A stretch of 64,000 bases of DNA from Conexibacter sp. SYSU D00693 (GTDB lineage: Bacteria > Actinomycetota > Thermoleophilia > Solirubrobacterales > Solirubrobacteraceae). The position numbers and the translations under genes are program-made. Location: the NCBI RefSeq assembly GCF_017084525.1, contig NZ_CP070950.1, positions 1,364,001 to 1,428,000 of the forward strand. Reading direction: 5' to 3'. The notes below the pieces were generated by a model. That model searched no databases. It saw nothing but the letters and a program-made list of their open reading frames with translations, and was not told the origin of the DNA. Positions 24,851 through 33,000 of the stretch are shown here, piece by piece; position 1 is the first letter of the stretch, and each line of letters opens with the position of its first letter.

Positions 24851-26008
24851 ATGTCGATGCAGGTCGTGGGACGGCGGGGACGCCGCCGCGTCGTGCTGGG
24901 TCTCGTGGCGGTCGCGGCCGCCGCGCTGGGCGCGACGGGCAGCGCCTCGGCGGCGCCGCTGAAGTACGTGGCGCTCGGCGACTCGTTCAGCGCCGGCTCG
25001 GGCGTCGGACCGCCGGACACGAGCGCGTTCCAGGCCTGCATCCGGTCGGACCGCAACTACCCCAAGCTCCTCGCGCGGCGGCTGGGCGCCTCGATCAAGG
25101 ACGTCACCTGCGCCGGTGCCGACACCCGCGCGTTCCGCAACGCGCAGTACCGCGAGGTCGGACCCCAGCTCAACGCGCTGAGCTCCGACACCGAGCTCGT
25201 GACGATGACCATCGGCGGCAACGACAACAGCGTGTTCTTCGGGACGCTCTTCGCCTGCGCGTTCACCGGCGGCCAGGGCGCGTCGTGCGAGCAGCGCTAC
25301 GCCGCCACGAACGACGAGACGCTGCGCACCAAGACCTTCCCCGCGGTGGTCCAGGCGCTCAAGGACGTCCATGACCGCGCGCCGCGGGCGACCGTGGCGA
25401 TCCTGACCTACCCGATGCTGCTGCCGCCGACGGGCGGCTGCCGGGCGCGGGTGCCGATCGCCGAGCGCGACGTCCCGTACATCCACCGCCTCCAGCTCCA
25501 GCTCAACGAGGTCCTGCGCCAGGCCGCGCGGCAGACGGGCAGCTTCCTCATCGACGTCGAGCCCGCGTCGGTGGGCCACGACGCCTGCCAGGCCGACGGC
25601 GTGCGCTGGGTCGAGCCGGCCTCGGGCGGCCAGAACATCCTGCACCCCGGCGCTCCCGGCATGAACGCCATGGCCGCCAAGGCCTTCGACGCGCTCAAGG
25701 ACCGCCGCGACCAGACGACCTCCGCGGTGCGCGAGGCGACGAGGCCCGGCGTGGTGCTCACCCGGCGCGCCATCGGCAGCCGCCGCCTGCAGGTCGGCTG
25801 CACGCTGCGCGCCGCCACGATGCGGTCCTGCACCGTGACGGTGCTCTCGGGCTCGCGCCCGCTGACCACCGTGAAGCTCACGCGGAGCCGGTCGACCCGG
25901 ACGGTCACCCTGCGCTCGAGCGCGCGGCGGCTGACCCTCAGGGCCACCGCGCTGAGCACGGGCGGGCAGCGCTACACCACCCGGCGCACCTTCACCCGGT
26001 CCCGCTGA
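24851..26008 (+). CDS. Secreted SGNH/GDSL hydrolase
   Basis: 385 residues. The signal peptide ends at about ATGSASAAP. SGNH blocks: GDSFSAGSG (nucleophile Ser), TIGGNDNSVFF (Gly/Asn), and HPGAPGMNAM (catalytic His). About 85 C-terminal residues form an added beta-rich domain with two cysteines. The start is set at MSMQVVGR because AAGGAGG precedes it by the right distance; two upstream ATGs lack this. It is probably an extracellular lipase or esterase. Confidence 0.88.
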   Translation: MSMQVVGRRGRRRVVLGLVAVAAAALGATGSASAAPLKYVALGDSFSAGSGVGPPDTSAFQACIRSDRNYPKLLARRLGASIKDVTCAGADTRAFRNAQYREVGPQLNALSSDTELVTMTIGGNDNSVFFGTLFACAFTGGQGASCEQRYAATNDETLRTKTFPAVVQALKDVHDRAPRATVAILTYPMLLPPTGGCRARVPIAERDVPYIHRLQLQLNEVLRQAARQTGSFLIDVEPASVGHDACQADGVRWVEPASGGQNILHPGAPGMNAMAAKAFDALKDRRDQTTSAVREATRPGVVLTRRAIGSRRLQVGCTLRAATMRSCTVTVLSGSRPLTTVKLTRSRSTRTVTLRSSARRLTLRATALSTGGQRYTTRRTFTRSR

Positions 26009-26026
26009 CGCGAGGCCGGGCACCGG

Positions 26027-27304
26027 TCAGCCCCGCAGCGCCTTGAGGAAGGCGTTGGCGGCGATGCGCTGACCGGGCAGCGAGAAGTGCAGGCCGTCGG
26101 GGTCGCGGACCTTCACCCCGTCGATCTCCTCCTGCCAGGTCGTCCCGAAGATCGCGTCCAGGGGCACGAGCTTGAGCTTCGGGCGCCGCGCCGCGACCCG
26201 CCGCAGCACGTCGTTGACCGCGGCGATGCCCTCGTCGAGCTCCTTGAACTTGCTCGCCGGCAGCAGCGCCCACACGACCTTGCCCTGGCCGTCGCGGCCC
26301 CAGGCGTCGGCCATCCCGTCGACGCGGCGGAAGTACTCCTTGCGCCAGGGCTCGCCGCAGCACTCGACCTTGCCGCCCTTGGGGGTGGTCATCCCGATCG
26401 AGTCGGTCCCGCCGAGCAGGACGACGGTCACCGCCGGCTTGAGCTTCGTGGCCTGCTCGCGGGCCAGGGTCGTCCACGGCTTGCCGATGTCCTTCGCCAC
26501 GCCGGAGCCCGACCGGATGACGCTGGAGACGAGGTACTTCGAGCGCAGCTTCTCGGCGAGGATCGCGCCGATGCCCTGCATCATCGAGTCGCCGGCGACG
26601 AGCAGCCGGGGGCGGTTGACCTTGGGCGCGGCGCGGCCGACTCCGACCTGCTGGCGCTGGTGGAAGCGCCCGACGGCGACGTCGAGGTCCAGCAGCCCGA
26701 CGCGCGAGCCGGCGTCGCGCGTGACGCTGACGGCGCGCTGGCCGGCCTTGAAGACCTCGGTGGAGCACTGACGCCCACCGCCAGCCCGGTGGGTGCAGAC
26801 CTTGACCTTGACGTCGCCGAGCTGCCAGCGGTCCTTGAGCTTGATCCTCACGCGGCTGCCGGGCTGGACCCGCGAGCGCGTGGTCACCGAGATGCGGTCG
26901 CGGCAGTCGGGCGTGCGCCCCTGGTTGGTCGCCTCGATCGTCCGGCCGTCCTTGAGGAAGGCGGTCGCCTTGAAGTAGCGCACGGTGCGGTCGCAGCGCC
27001 ACGGGATCGGCACCGGCGCGTAGGCGCCGCTCACGTCGCCCCGGCCGACATCGAGCGCGGCGGTCGCCTCGCCCAGCGGCTCCTGGGTCCCGCCCACCTC
27101 CTCGACGAAGCGCACGAGCGAGCCGGTGGGGGCGAACATCGCGAGCTTCACGTAGCTCTCGCCGACGCCGACCGTGAGCAGGCTCTCGGGCTCGGCCGGC
27201 GGGGTCTGCGCCGGAGCGGTCCCGGTCGCCGCGACCGCACCCGCCGCCAGCGCGATCGCCGCCGCCGTCGCCCCGCCCACCTTCCGTGCCCTGGTCATGC
27301 GCAT
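26027..27304 (-). CDS. Secreted SGNH-fold protein with N-terminal beta domain
   Basis: 425 residues with a signal peptide (GGATAAAIALAAGAVAATG). About residues 40-220 form a beta-rich domain; then an SGNH core follows: LLVAGDSMMQGIG (Ser block), LLGGTDSIGM in place of GGND, and DPDGLHFS (Asp/His block). This resembles the DUF459/OpgC-associated type of SGNH proteins that act on cell-envelope polysaccharides. It is convergent with the other SGNH gene, 18 bp apart. Confidence 0.78.
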   Translation of the reverse strand: MRMTRARKVGGATAAAIALAAGAVAATGTAPAQTPPAEPESLLTVGVGESYVKLAMFAPTGSLVRFVEEVGGTQEPLGEATAALDVGRGDVSGAYAPVPIPWRCDRTVRYFKATAFLKDGRTIEATNQGRTPDCRDRISVTTRSRVQPGSRVRIKLKDRWQLGDVKVKVCTHRAGGGRQCSTEVFKAGQRAVSVTRDAGSRVGLLDLDVAVGRFHQRQQVGVGRAAPKVNRPRLLVAGDSMMQGIGAILAEKLRSKYLVSSVIRSGSGVAKDIGKPWTTLAREQATKLKPAVTVVLLGGTDSIGMTTPKGGKVECCGEPWRKEYFRRVDGMADAWGRDGQGKVVWALLPASKFKELDEGIAAVNDVLRRVAARRPKLKLVPLDAIFGTTWQEEIDGVKVRDPDGLHFSLPGQRIAANAFLKALRG

Positions 27305-27377
27305 CGCGAGCAGGGTAGAGCGCCCGTTCGCTCGTGAGCGCAGGTCGCTGCGGCGCCCGCGACGAACGGCGCCGGGC

Positions 27378-28282
27378 TCAGCAGGCCGTCGGAGAGGCGT
27401 CGGGCTGGGCCTCGGCTCGCGCCCGCAGGACGTCGAGGAGCATGAGCGCCGCCGAGGTCTCCAGCCGGCGGCTGTCGACCGGCCGTCCGAGGAGGCCGGC
27501 GGCCTTCTGGACGCGGTAGGAGATCGTGTTCGTGTGCACCCCGAGGCGTCGGGCCGCCGCCGCGTGGCTCGACCCCTCCTCGAGGTAGACCCGCAGCGTC
27601 TCGGCCATCCGGGGGCGCCGTCGTGGTCGGCGCTCAGCGGTCCCAGCTCGCGTGCCACGAACCGCTGCGCGCGCTCGAGGTCCCGGGTCAGGAGGTCGAC
27701 CAGGGCCACCTCGCGGTAGCTCGTGGCGATCCCCACACAGCGACGTCGCCGGCTCGCCACGCGTTGGCAGACCAGCGCGTCGTCGTGGCTGAGCCGGAAG
27801 CCCTCCAGGCCGACCATCGGGTCGCCGATGGCGATGCTGACCGGGCCCGACGCGGTCGAGCGCCAGTCTGCGAGGATCGCGCCGGCATCCAGCGCGTCCC
27901 CGCTGAGCCAGCCGGCGAGGATGCCGTGGCCCAGCTCGAGCGTCGTCCGCCCCTCGGCGCCAGCGAGCGCGCGGGCCGCGTCCACCGCCGCCTCGAGCTC
28001 CGCCGGGCCGACGTCGTCGGTCTCGGCCCAGCAGACCACGCCCAGGTGCGCGCGCCCCAGCTCCTAGGAGATGCGCCGCGACGCCTCGTCCTGGTCGCGG
28101 TGGTCTCCGCGGGCGACGGCACGCAGCTCGTGGGCCCGCGCCGCCTCGGCGGTTCTGAGCCAGTCGGCCAGGGCCGCCTGATGGGCCCCGAGCGCCGCTC
28201 CCAGCGTCAGGTCGACGTACCGGAAGGTCCAGTCCAGCAGCGCCCGCGTCGCGGTGTCCAGCGCCTCCGTCGTCGAGGCCAT
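27378..28282 (-). pseudogene. PucR/CdaR-family transcriptional regulator, broken
   Basis: Three consecutive pieces add up to one regulator: an N-terminal piece starting MASTTEALDT, a middle CdaR-like domain (LGVVCWAETDDVGPAELEAA) and a C-terminal PucR helix-turn-helix (AARRLGVHTNTISYRVQKAA). The first two are in the same frame but separated by a TAG (28064-28066) where homologues usually have tyrosine. The last is one frame off because one C is missing in the C-run at 27611-27615 (G-run on the plus strand). Open coding also continues upstream of 28282 into the neighbouring gene, so a 5' truncation is possible. Read errors could explain both lesions. Confidence 0.75.
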
Positions 28283-28302
28283 CGCGCTGAGCGCCTCCCG
28301 GT

Positions 28303-29304
28303 CTAGAGCGTCACGATCCGCACGTCCGTCGGGACCGCGCGACTCCTGAACGACAGGCGGCGGCCGTCGAAGTCGAAGCCTCGGTCAGCGGTCTCCGGCG
28401 TGGCCACGTCCCGGCTCAGGCGAACCGTCATGCCGCTGTCCAGCCTCACGACGCCGACCTCGGCGCGTCCGTCGGCTAGTTCGCGCAGGTAGCCCAACCG
28501 GCGGCCTCGAAGCCGCACCCGGTAGCCACGTGAGGTGGGAAGGCGCAGGTGCTGCACGCGGCGCCCGTCTGCCGGGAAGAACACGACCCGGTAGCCCGGC
28601 GCCTTGATGTCCAGCCCCTCACGGCGAACGACCAGGGCCACGCTGCCATCTGGTCCGAGGTCGTAGCCGTTCGGCTCGACGCCTGTGGTGCTGAACGGCG
28701 CCACGAGGATCCGCCGCCGCACGTCTTGAGGCCCGTCGCGAGCCACCACGATCTCGGTGCTCTGCTTGCGGCGGTTGTAGCGCACCCAGCTCAGGAATCG
28801 GCCGGCGATCCGGCCCCGGCGTGCCGGAACCGGAACGTGAGCACGAGCGCGCAGCTGGAAGTCGCTCACCGCGACACCGCAGCGCGAGCTGATCAACACC
28901 TGCGCTCCACTTGTCGCCAGCCCGCCCGGCCGGCAGCCCGTGGCGCGCTGCGCCGGGGAGCCGAACGGCGCCGCAACGACGTACGTCAAGGATGCCGAGA
29001 GATCCCACACCAGGGCAGACCAGCCCAGCGGCGTCGCTGACGGCTCGATGCTGAGTTCCGATGGGGGTGCACCGGAGACCAGCGTGGCGAGCACCGACGT
29101 GCTCCCCGCGAACGGATGCCGGACCACGGTCGCCGGGCCCGTCTGACCCCTCGTGGCGTAGACGATGCTCTCACCCGCCAGGGCGGGGTAGCTCATCAGA
29201 CCGGGAGCGGGCAAGACCATCTGACTGGCCGCCCAGCAGACCTGCCCGGACGTACACAGCAAGACGGCGCCGGCCAGCGCCCCGCCACGGAGCACGCGCG
29301 TCAT
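28303..29304 (-). CDS. Exported protein, beta-propeller-like, unknown function
   Basis: 333 residues from the ATG chosen here (MTRVLRGG). An N-terminal signal peptide (GGALAGAVLLCTSGQVCWA) is followed by repeated short beta segments, with patterns such as DGSVALVVRR, GRRLGYLRELADG and GRRLSFRSR that resemble degenerate propeller blades. The ATG shares a base with the stop of the upstream 29-codon reading frame (TGATG), which is why I prefer it over the ATG six bases upstream. No catalytic motif seen. Confidence 0.6.
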   Translation of the reverse strand: MTRVLRGGALAGAVLLCTSGQVCWAASQMVLPAPGLMSYPALAGESIVYATRGQTGPATVVRHPFAGSTSVLATLVSGAPPSELSIEPSATPLGWSALVWDLSASLTYVVAAPFGSPAQRATGCRPGGLATSGAQVLISSRCGVAVSDFQLRARAHVPVPARRGRIAGRFLSWVRYNRRKQSTEIVVARDGPQDVRRRILVAPFSTTGVEPNGYDLGPDGSVALVVRREGLDIKAPGYRVVFFPADGRRVQHLRLPTSRGYRVRLRGRRLGYLRELADGRAEVGVVRLDSGMTVRLSRDVATPETADRGFDFDGRRLSFRSRAVPTDVRIVTL

Positions 29305-29393
29305 CACCACCGCTCAGCCACCAGCTCCAGAACGTCCTCGAGCGGTGCCCCCGGCGCGGCGCACCGCCAGATCGCGGAGGTCTCAGGATGCAT
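29304..29393 (-). CDS. Possible PqqD-like fragment, 29 residues
   Basis: MHPETSAIWRC followed by APLEDVLELVAERW resembles the C-terminal half of PqqD-fold peptide-binding proteins (pattern: ...SAIWxxL...PLEDVxxxLAExF). Codon use is coding-like. Its ATG lies inside the end of the upstream broken gene and its stop overlaps the next start. It may be a remnant of a longer gene or the true C-terminus of its upstream neighbour after another lost base. Confidence 0.35.
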   Translation of the reverse strand: MHPETSAIWRCAAPGAPLEDVLELVAERW

Positions 29394-29966
29394 CGTGTTC
29401 TCGTGAGCTGTTGCAGGACTGCGGAGCCAGTCCAAGATCCTCCAACAGCGCCAGCTTCTGCTCCCCGGCGGCGAACGCCACGCTCGAGATCAGCTCGCTG
29501 CCGAGCTCGGGGTCCGCGACGTAGGCCACGAACTCTGGAGCAGCGGGCTGGACCGGAGGTTCTTGGGTGAGCCGCTGAGCCGTTCGATCCAGGACCACCG
29601 CGCCGGGTCCCGCACCTGCCGCTGGGTGAGGTGGCCCAGCAGTCGCTCCGCCGCGTCCGCGTAGCCCTCCAGCGCCCGAGGGTCCGTCGAGAGCGGGTGC
29701 TCCTCTCCCCAGCGAGGCATCCACAGGTCCCAGTGGGGGAAGTCGCCCACGAGGACGCGCAGGCGCTGCGCCTCGGTCCCAAGGACGACCGCGACCGGAT
29801 CGGCTGCCGGACCATCAGGGTCGAGCCACAGGCCCAGCATGCACGCCGGTGATCCCAACACGACGCCGCTGAGCGTCGCACAGACAGCCTCGACGTTCAC
29901 GCGCGTGATGAACCGCAGGTCGTCGACCCGGTCGGCCGGCAGAGCGTTCTCGGCGACGTCGCCCAT
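29383..29966 (-). pseudogene. Frameshifted gene of unknown function beside the element border
   Basis: The start MGDVAENALPADRVDDLRF runs in good coding frame to ...RSSPLLQ, then a second frame takes over with EFVAYVADPELGSELISSVA and ends ...NSSREHDAS. The junction near 29535 reads CAGAG; adding one G (CAGGAG) restores a single frame of about 194 residues. No known domain was recognised. It may be real decay next to an integration site or a consensus error. Confidence 0.55.
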
Positions 29967-30084
29967 CTGTGGAGCGAGATCCTGATCGAATCTGCGGGAA
30001 GTGGTCCCCGGAGCCGGCGCTTCGAGATGCGCCCGGGGGATCCGAGCGGCGTGCTGGGCGCTTGACGTCGCGTGCCGCAACGAC

Positions 30085-30110
30085 GAAGGGCCCGCACTCG
30101 CGGGCCCTTC
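30085..30110 (-). terminator. Hairpin terminator of the original tRNA-Pro locus
   Basis: A perfect 11-bp stem (GAAGGGCCCGC / GCGGGCCCTTC) with an ACTC loop, immediately downstream, in tRNA sense, of the displaced tRNA-Pro 3' half. It is what would have ended the tRNA transcript before the element inserted. Confidence 0.6.
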
Positions 30111-30115
30111 GCTCA

Positions 30116-30160
30116 AGTCGGGGATACAGGATTTGAACCTGCGACCGCCCGGCCCCCAGC
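30116..30160 (-). repeat. attL: displaced 3' half of tRNA-Pro
   Basis: 45 bp that match 41473-41517 except at one position (30125 against 41482); the last 35 bp are identical. They cover the tRNA-Pro sequence from the anticodon loop to the 3' end, including the T-arm GGTTCAAATCC. There is no 5' half here, so it is not a functional tRNA but the duplicated attachment core of an integrase-borne element. Confidence 0.85.
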
Positions 30161-30243
30161 GCCCCGGGGTGAGTTCCGCTGGGTGCGATTCCCAGCAGTC
30201 ATGGCGGGCAAGTTACGCCGAGTTCGGCTCCGTGCGGCTCGCT

Positions 30244-30267
30244 TTGGACCCCGGATTGGACCCCGTC
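30244..30267. repeat. Tandem TTGGACCCCG pair, left end of element
   Basis: Two TTGGACCCCG units separated by two bases, followed by TC. The same 24-bp arrangement, with one change, is at 41392-41415 inside the other end. Short repeats inside both ends of such elements are commonly arm-type integrase sites; the role here is inferred. The rest of 30161-30372 shows no convincing gene. Confidence 0.5.
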
Positions 30268-30372
30268 CACACCCATTCTGCAGCCCTTAGAGCCGATCGC
30301 GCGAAGCGCCGGTCCCGTGGACCTCGGGAGGACTCCTTGCGCTCGCTCCTCGATTCCATCCCTGCCGAGACC

Positions 30373-30378
30373 TAAAAT
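30373..30378 (+). promoter_or_regulatory. -10 box of the RT operon
   Basis: TAAAAT ends 7 bp before the ATG at 30386, so transcription probably starts at or next to the start codon (leaderless). The hexamer is unusually AT-rich for this window. No good -35 is seen. Confidence 0.5.
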
Positions 30379-30385
30379 CCTCGAC

Positions 30386-31771
30386 ATGGCCCTTGCTACC
30401 GCGACCCCCACCGCCCTCAGCAACGCGGCCGGCGACCTTTTCGAGGATGTCCTTGGAGCATGGGCCCCGGATGTCGCAGCTTGGGCCGATATCGAGACCC
30501 TCCTCAGCGACCCTGGGAATGTCGGGTCCTATGCAGCGCTCCCGATCACGGTCCCTGGAGTCGGTGGCGCGAGTTTCGTGGCGCGGATGCTCCATCCAGC
30601 CTTGCACGCGCGGATGCACGCGACGGTTGCGCCCCTGCGTGACACGGTGGACGCTGCTCTGGCCAAGACGGTGTTCGGCTACCGCCGAGGCGCCGAAAAA
30701 GGCCATCGCTACGCGGACGACTGGCGTGCGTTCAGCCAGTTCGTCGCCGAGCGAGCCGATAGCAGCTCACATCTCCTTCTGACCGACGTCAAGTCGTTCT
30801 TTGGGTCCACGCCGTGGACCACTGTCGAACGGTGCTTGAGGTCCTTCATCGGTGTCGAAGTGCCAGCGCTGTCGGATCTGGGACAGACGATGCACTCCGT
30901 CGGTGTCACAACGCTGCCGACGGGATACTCAGATGCTCGGTTCCTGGCCAACATCGTCCTCGCCGTTGCTGAATCGGGCGTAGGGACGACCTACGCTCGG
31001 TGGGTCGACGACTATCGCTTTTTCGTCGACGGCCAGGCCGAAGCGCAAGCCGTTCTTGCCGCTCTGGACCAAGGCCTCTACAAGGTCGGTTTGCGGCGCA
31101 ACCTGGACAAGACCCGGTTGCTGCTTTCCCACGACGCGGTGGAGAGGCACCACCGTACGCTCGCAAGTGTCTACCACCCGGAACGTGACCCGGATGAGGT
31201 GGTAGCCGCCCGTCTGCACTCGGTGCTCGAGACCGCGTTGCTGGACCCGATCGCAAACCGCCGACAGCTCCGGTTCGTCCTCCCGCGACTTGCTGCGGAA
31301 CACGACTCGATCGCAGTCCATTCCGCCCTCAACTTGCTTGAGCATGCGCCTTGGGAGGCACCCAGACTCACGGCCTACCTAGCGGAGTTCGCAACTCACG
31401 AAGAGGTTGGTCTCGGCGCCAACGCTTCCCTGAGGGCCGCAGCACTTGCGGGCGACTCGTGGCTCGTCTCGCGCCTAGTACCACTCGTCATTAGGTCTAC
31501 CGTCGAGCCCGCGACCCTGCGACTTCTTCACGCGGCGATGCCGGCACTTAGGGGAACGCCGGCCTGGGGTCTCGCGCTTCGCCTACTTTCGCTGCACGGT
31601 TGCGGAAGCGAGTTCATCACCGACGACGCCGAAGACGGGCGAGCAGTCGTTGCCGCCGCTCGAGATCTGCAGACGCCAATTCCATCGCGGATTGCCCGAG
31701 CAGAAGGCCCATTGGTGCGGGCGACGGACCACAGGCCCGCGCCGCTACCTCGTGTAGACACTTTGCTCTGA
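30386..31771 (+). CDS. Reverse transcriptase with C-terminal helical-repeat region (candidate defence RT)
   Basis: 461 residues. RT motifs in order: motif A LLLTDVKSFFGS with catalytic Asp134; motif B TLPTGYSDARFLANIVL (177-193); motif C RWVDDYRFF with Asp208-Asp209; motif D VGLRRNLDKTRLL (234-246). All three metal-binding aspartates are present. From about residue 260 the protein continues as helix-rich, HEAT-like repeats with no maturase, endonuclease or nitrilase domain. An RT followed by alpha-helical repeats is the layout of abortive-infection and 'unknown-group' defence RTs (AbiA/AbiK/Abi-P2, DRT), not of group II introns. No retron ncRNA is obvious upstream. The next gene, 3 bp on, encodes a multi-TM protein. 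Exact RT class unknown. Confidence 0.83.
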   Translation: MALATATPTALSNAAGDLFEDVLGAWAPDVAAWADIETLLSDPGNVGSYAALPITVPGVGGASFVARMLHPALHARMHATVAPLRDTVDAALAKTVFGYRRGAEKGHRYADDWRAFSQFVAERADSSSHLLLTDVKSFFGSTPWTTVERCLRSFIGVEVPALSDLGQTMHSVGVTTLPTGYSDARFLANIVLAVAESGVGTTYARWVDDYRFFVDGQAEAQAVLAALDQGLYKVGLRRNLDKTRLLLSHDAVERHHRTLASVYHPERDPDEVVAARLHSVLETALLDPIANRRQLRFVLPRLAAEHDSIAVHSALNLLEHAPWEAPRLTAYLAEFATHEEVGLGANASLRAAALAGDSWLVSRLVPLVIRSTVEPATLRLLHAAMPALRGTPAWGLALRLLSLHGCGSEFITDDAEDGRAVVAAARDLQTPIPSRIARAEGPLVRATDHRPAPLPRVDTLL

Positions 31772-31774
31772 CAC

Positions 31775-32878
31775 GTGGCGCAGGAAAACATCAACGCTTC
31801 TGGCTTCGAGTTCTACGAAGGCATCCGCATTGCTATCCCCGGGGCGCAGGTTCTCGGTCTCTACGTCGTTGTGACGGAGACCTTCGCGCTGGATGTTCCG
31901 CGGCCGTTTGATGACGCGCTGGCGGGCTTGGTGCTCACTCTCGCAGCGGGTCTATTCCTCTACTTCGTCGATGTCCCGGCACGTTCTCAGATCTACAACG
32001 CTGCTCTTCCGCATCGCGTGCTCGAGAAGTGGACTGCGAAGCCTCCCAACGGCGTCTCCACCAGCAACTATTACTTCGTCTTGCTGGACTCCTTCATGCC
32101 AGCGGGGATTAGGAGTCGCACGCTGTATTCGGGCTCCATCTTCAAGCTGGGCTTTGAGGCGATTGCCCTGTCGGGTCTCACGGCCGCCGCTGTGATCGGC
32201 GTGGCCATCGCCACTGACTCGCCGGCCGCGGCCCGTGAGACCGATCGAACGGTGCTCTGGTTGGCTCTCGGGCTTCACATCGCGGCCGGAGCGCTGGGAG
32301 TCAGGGAGGGGTGGACGTTGTCGAAGAAGGAGGGCCGCGCCGACCGTACGCGCGACCTAGCAAAGCGATTCCGGCAGCAAGTGGGTGTCGTGGGCGCAAT
32401 CGTCCTGGCCCTTGCCGTCGTAGCGATCCTTCACCACACGGTTGTTGAGGACCATTGGTGGTCCGCCGCCGTCGCGATCGGCGGCCCGAGCGGCCTCTGG
32501 CTCGCTAGGTACGTCAGCGGTTATCGGCCTGACTCGGCAAAGTCGGCTCGTAGGAACGTTGATCCGCCTGCAGCCGCGCTTCTACTTTGCGCTGCGCTCT
32601 CGTCTGCAGTGCTGCTGGCTGCGTGCTCCCTTCCGGATACTTCCGTGCTCGGCACAGGAGCTGCCCTCGGATGGTCGGGCATCGGTCTGTTCGCCCAAGT
32701 CCTGCTAGCCCGTCGAGGACACGAGAAGAAACTCTGGGCCGCCTACCACACGCAGCGCGCGTGGATGGAGCTGCGGAAGCCACTACTGGTGAACAATGGC
32801 CGACTGGTGCTGCCAGACCCAGTGGCGTTGGACCCGACAGCTGCTGCACCAGGCGCGCCGGGAACCGGCCCGTCCTGA
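31775..32878 (+). CDS. Multi-TM protein paired with the reverse transcriptase (candidate effector)
   Basis: 367 residues, GTG start 3 bp after the RT stop, so co-translated. About eight hydrophobic helices: pairs near residues 20-65, 120-180, 205-250 and 275-330, with a basic loop (SKKEGRADRTRDLAKRFRQQ) after the fourth. The C-terminal cytoplasmic tail is Pro/Ala-rich. No domain was recognised and no enzymatic motif seen. By analogy with other two-gene defence modules the membrane protein would be the toxic or signalling effector; this is inference. Its G+C and codon use match the RT, supporting joint transfer. Confidence 0.7.
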   Translation: MAQENINASGFEFYEGIRIAIPGAQVLGLYVVVTETFALDVPRPFDDALAGLVLTLAAGLFLYFVDVPARSQIYNAALPHRVLEKWTAKPPNGVSTSNYYFVLLDSFMPAGIRSRTLYSGSIFKLGFEAIALSGLTAAAVIGVAIATDSPAAARETDRTVLWLALGLHIAAGALGVREGWTLSKKEGRADRTRDLAKRFRQQVGVVGAIVLALAVVAILHHTVVEDHWWSAAVAIGGPSGLWLARYVSGYRPDSAKSARRNVDPPAAALLLCAALSSAVLLAACSLPDTSVLGTGAALGWSGIGLFAQVLLARRGHEKKLWAAYHTQRAWMELRKPLLVNNGRLVLPDPVALDPTAAAPGAPGTGPS

Positions 32879-33000
32879 ACACCAGGTCGTCCTTGAGCGT
32901 CGTCCCTCTTCGCGGTGCGCCCACAGGCTCGCGTCGGCGCGTCGTAGGCCGGGTGGCTTGGCTCAGGTCCTGCGTGCGAGTACTGGCGGATAAGTTGCGG

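Noticed and set aside
30116-30160. Second tRNA-Pro gene
   Set aside because: Only the half from the anticodon loop to the 3' end is present; the 5' half and acceptor partner are missing. It is the att duplication.
30386-31771. Group II intron or retron RT
   Set aside because: No maturase (X) or endonuclease domain, no intron RNA domains V/VI, and no msr/msd-like inverted repeats seen in the flanks.
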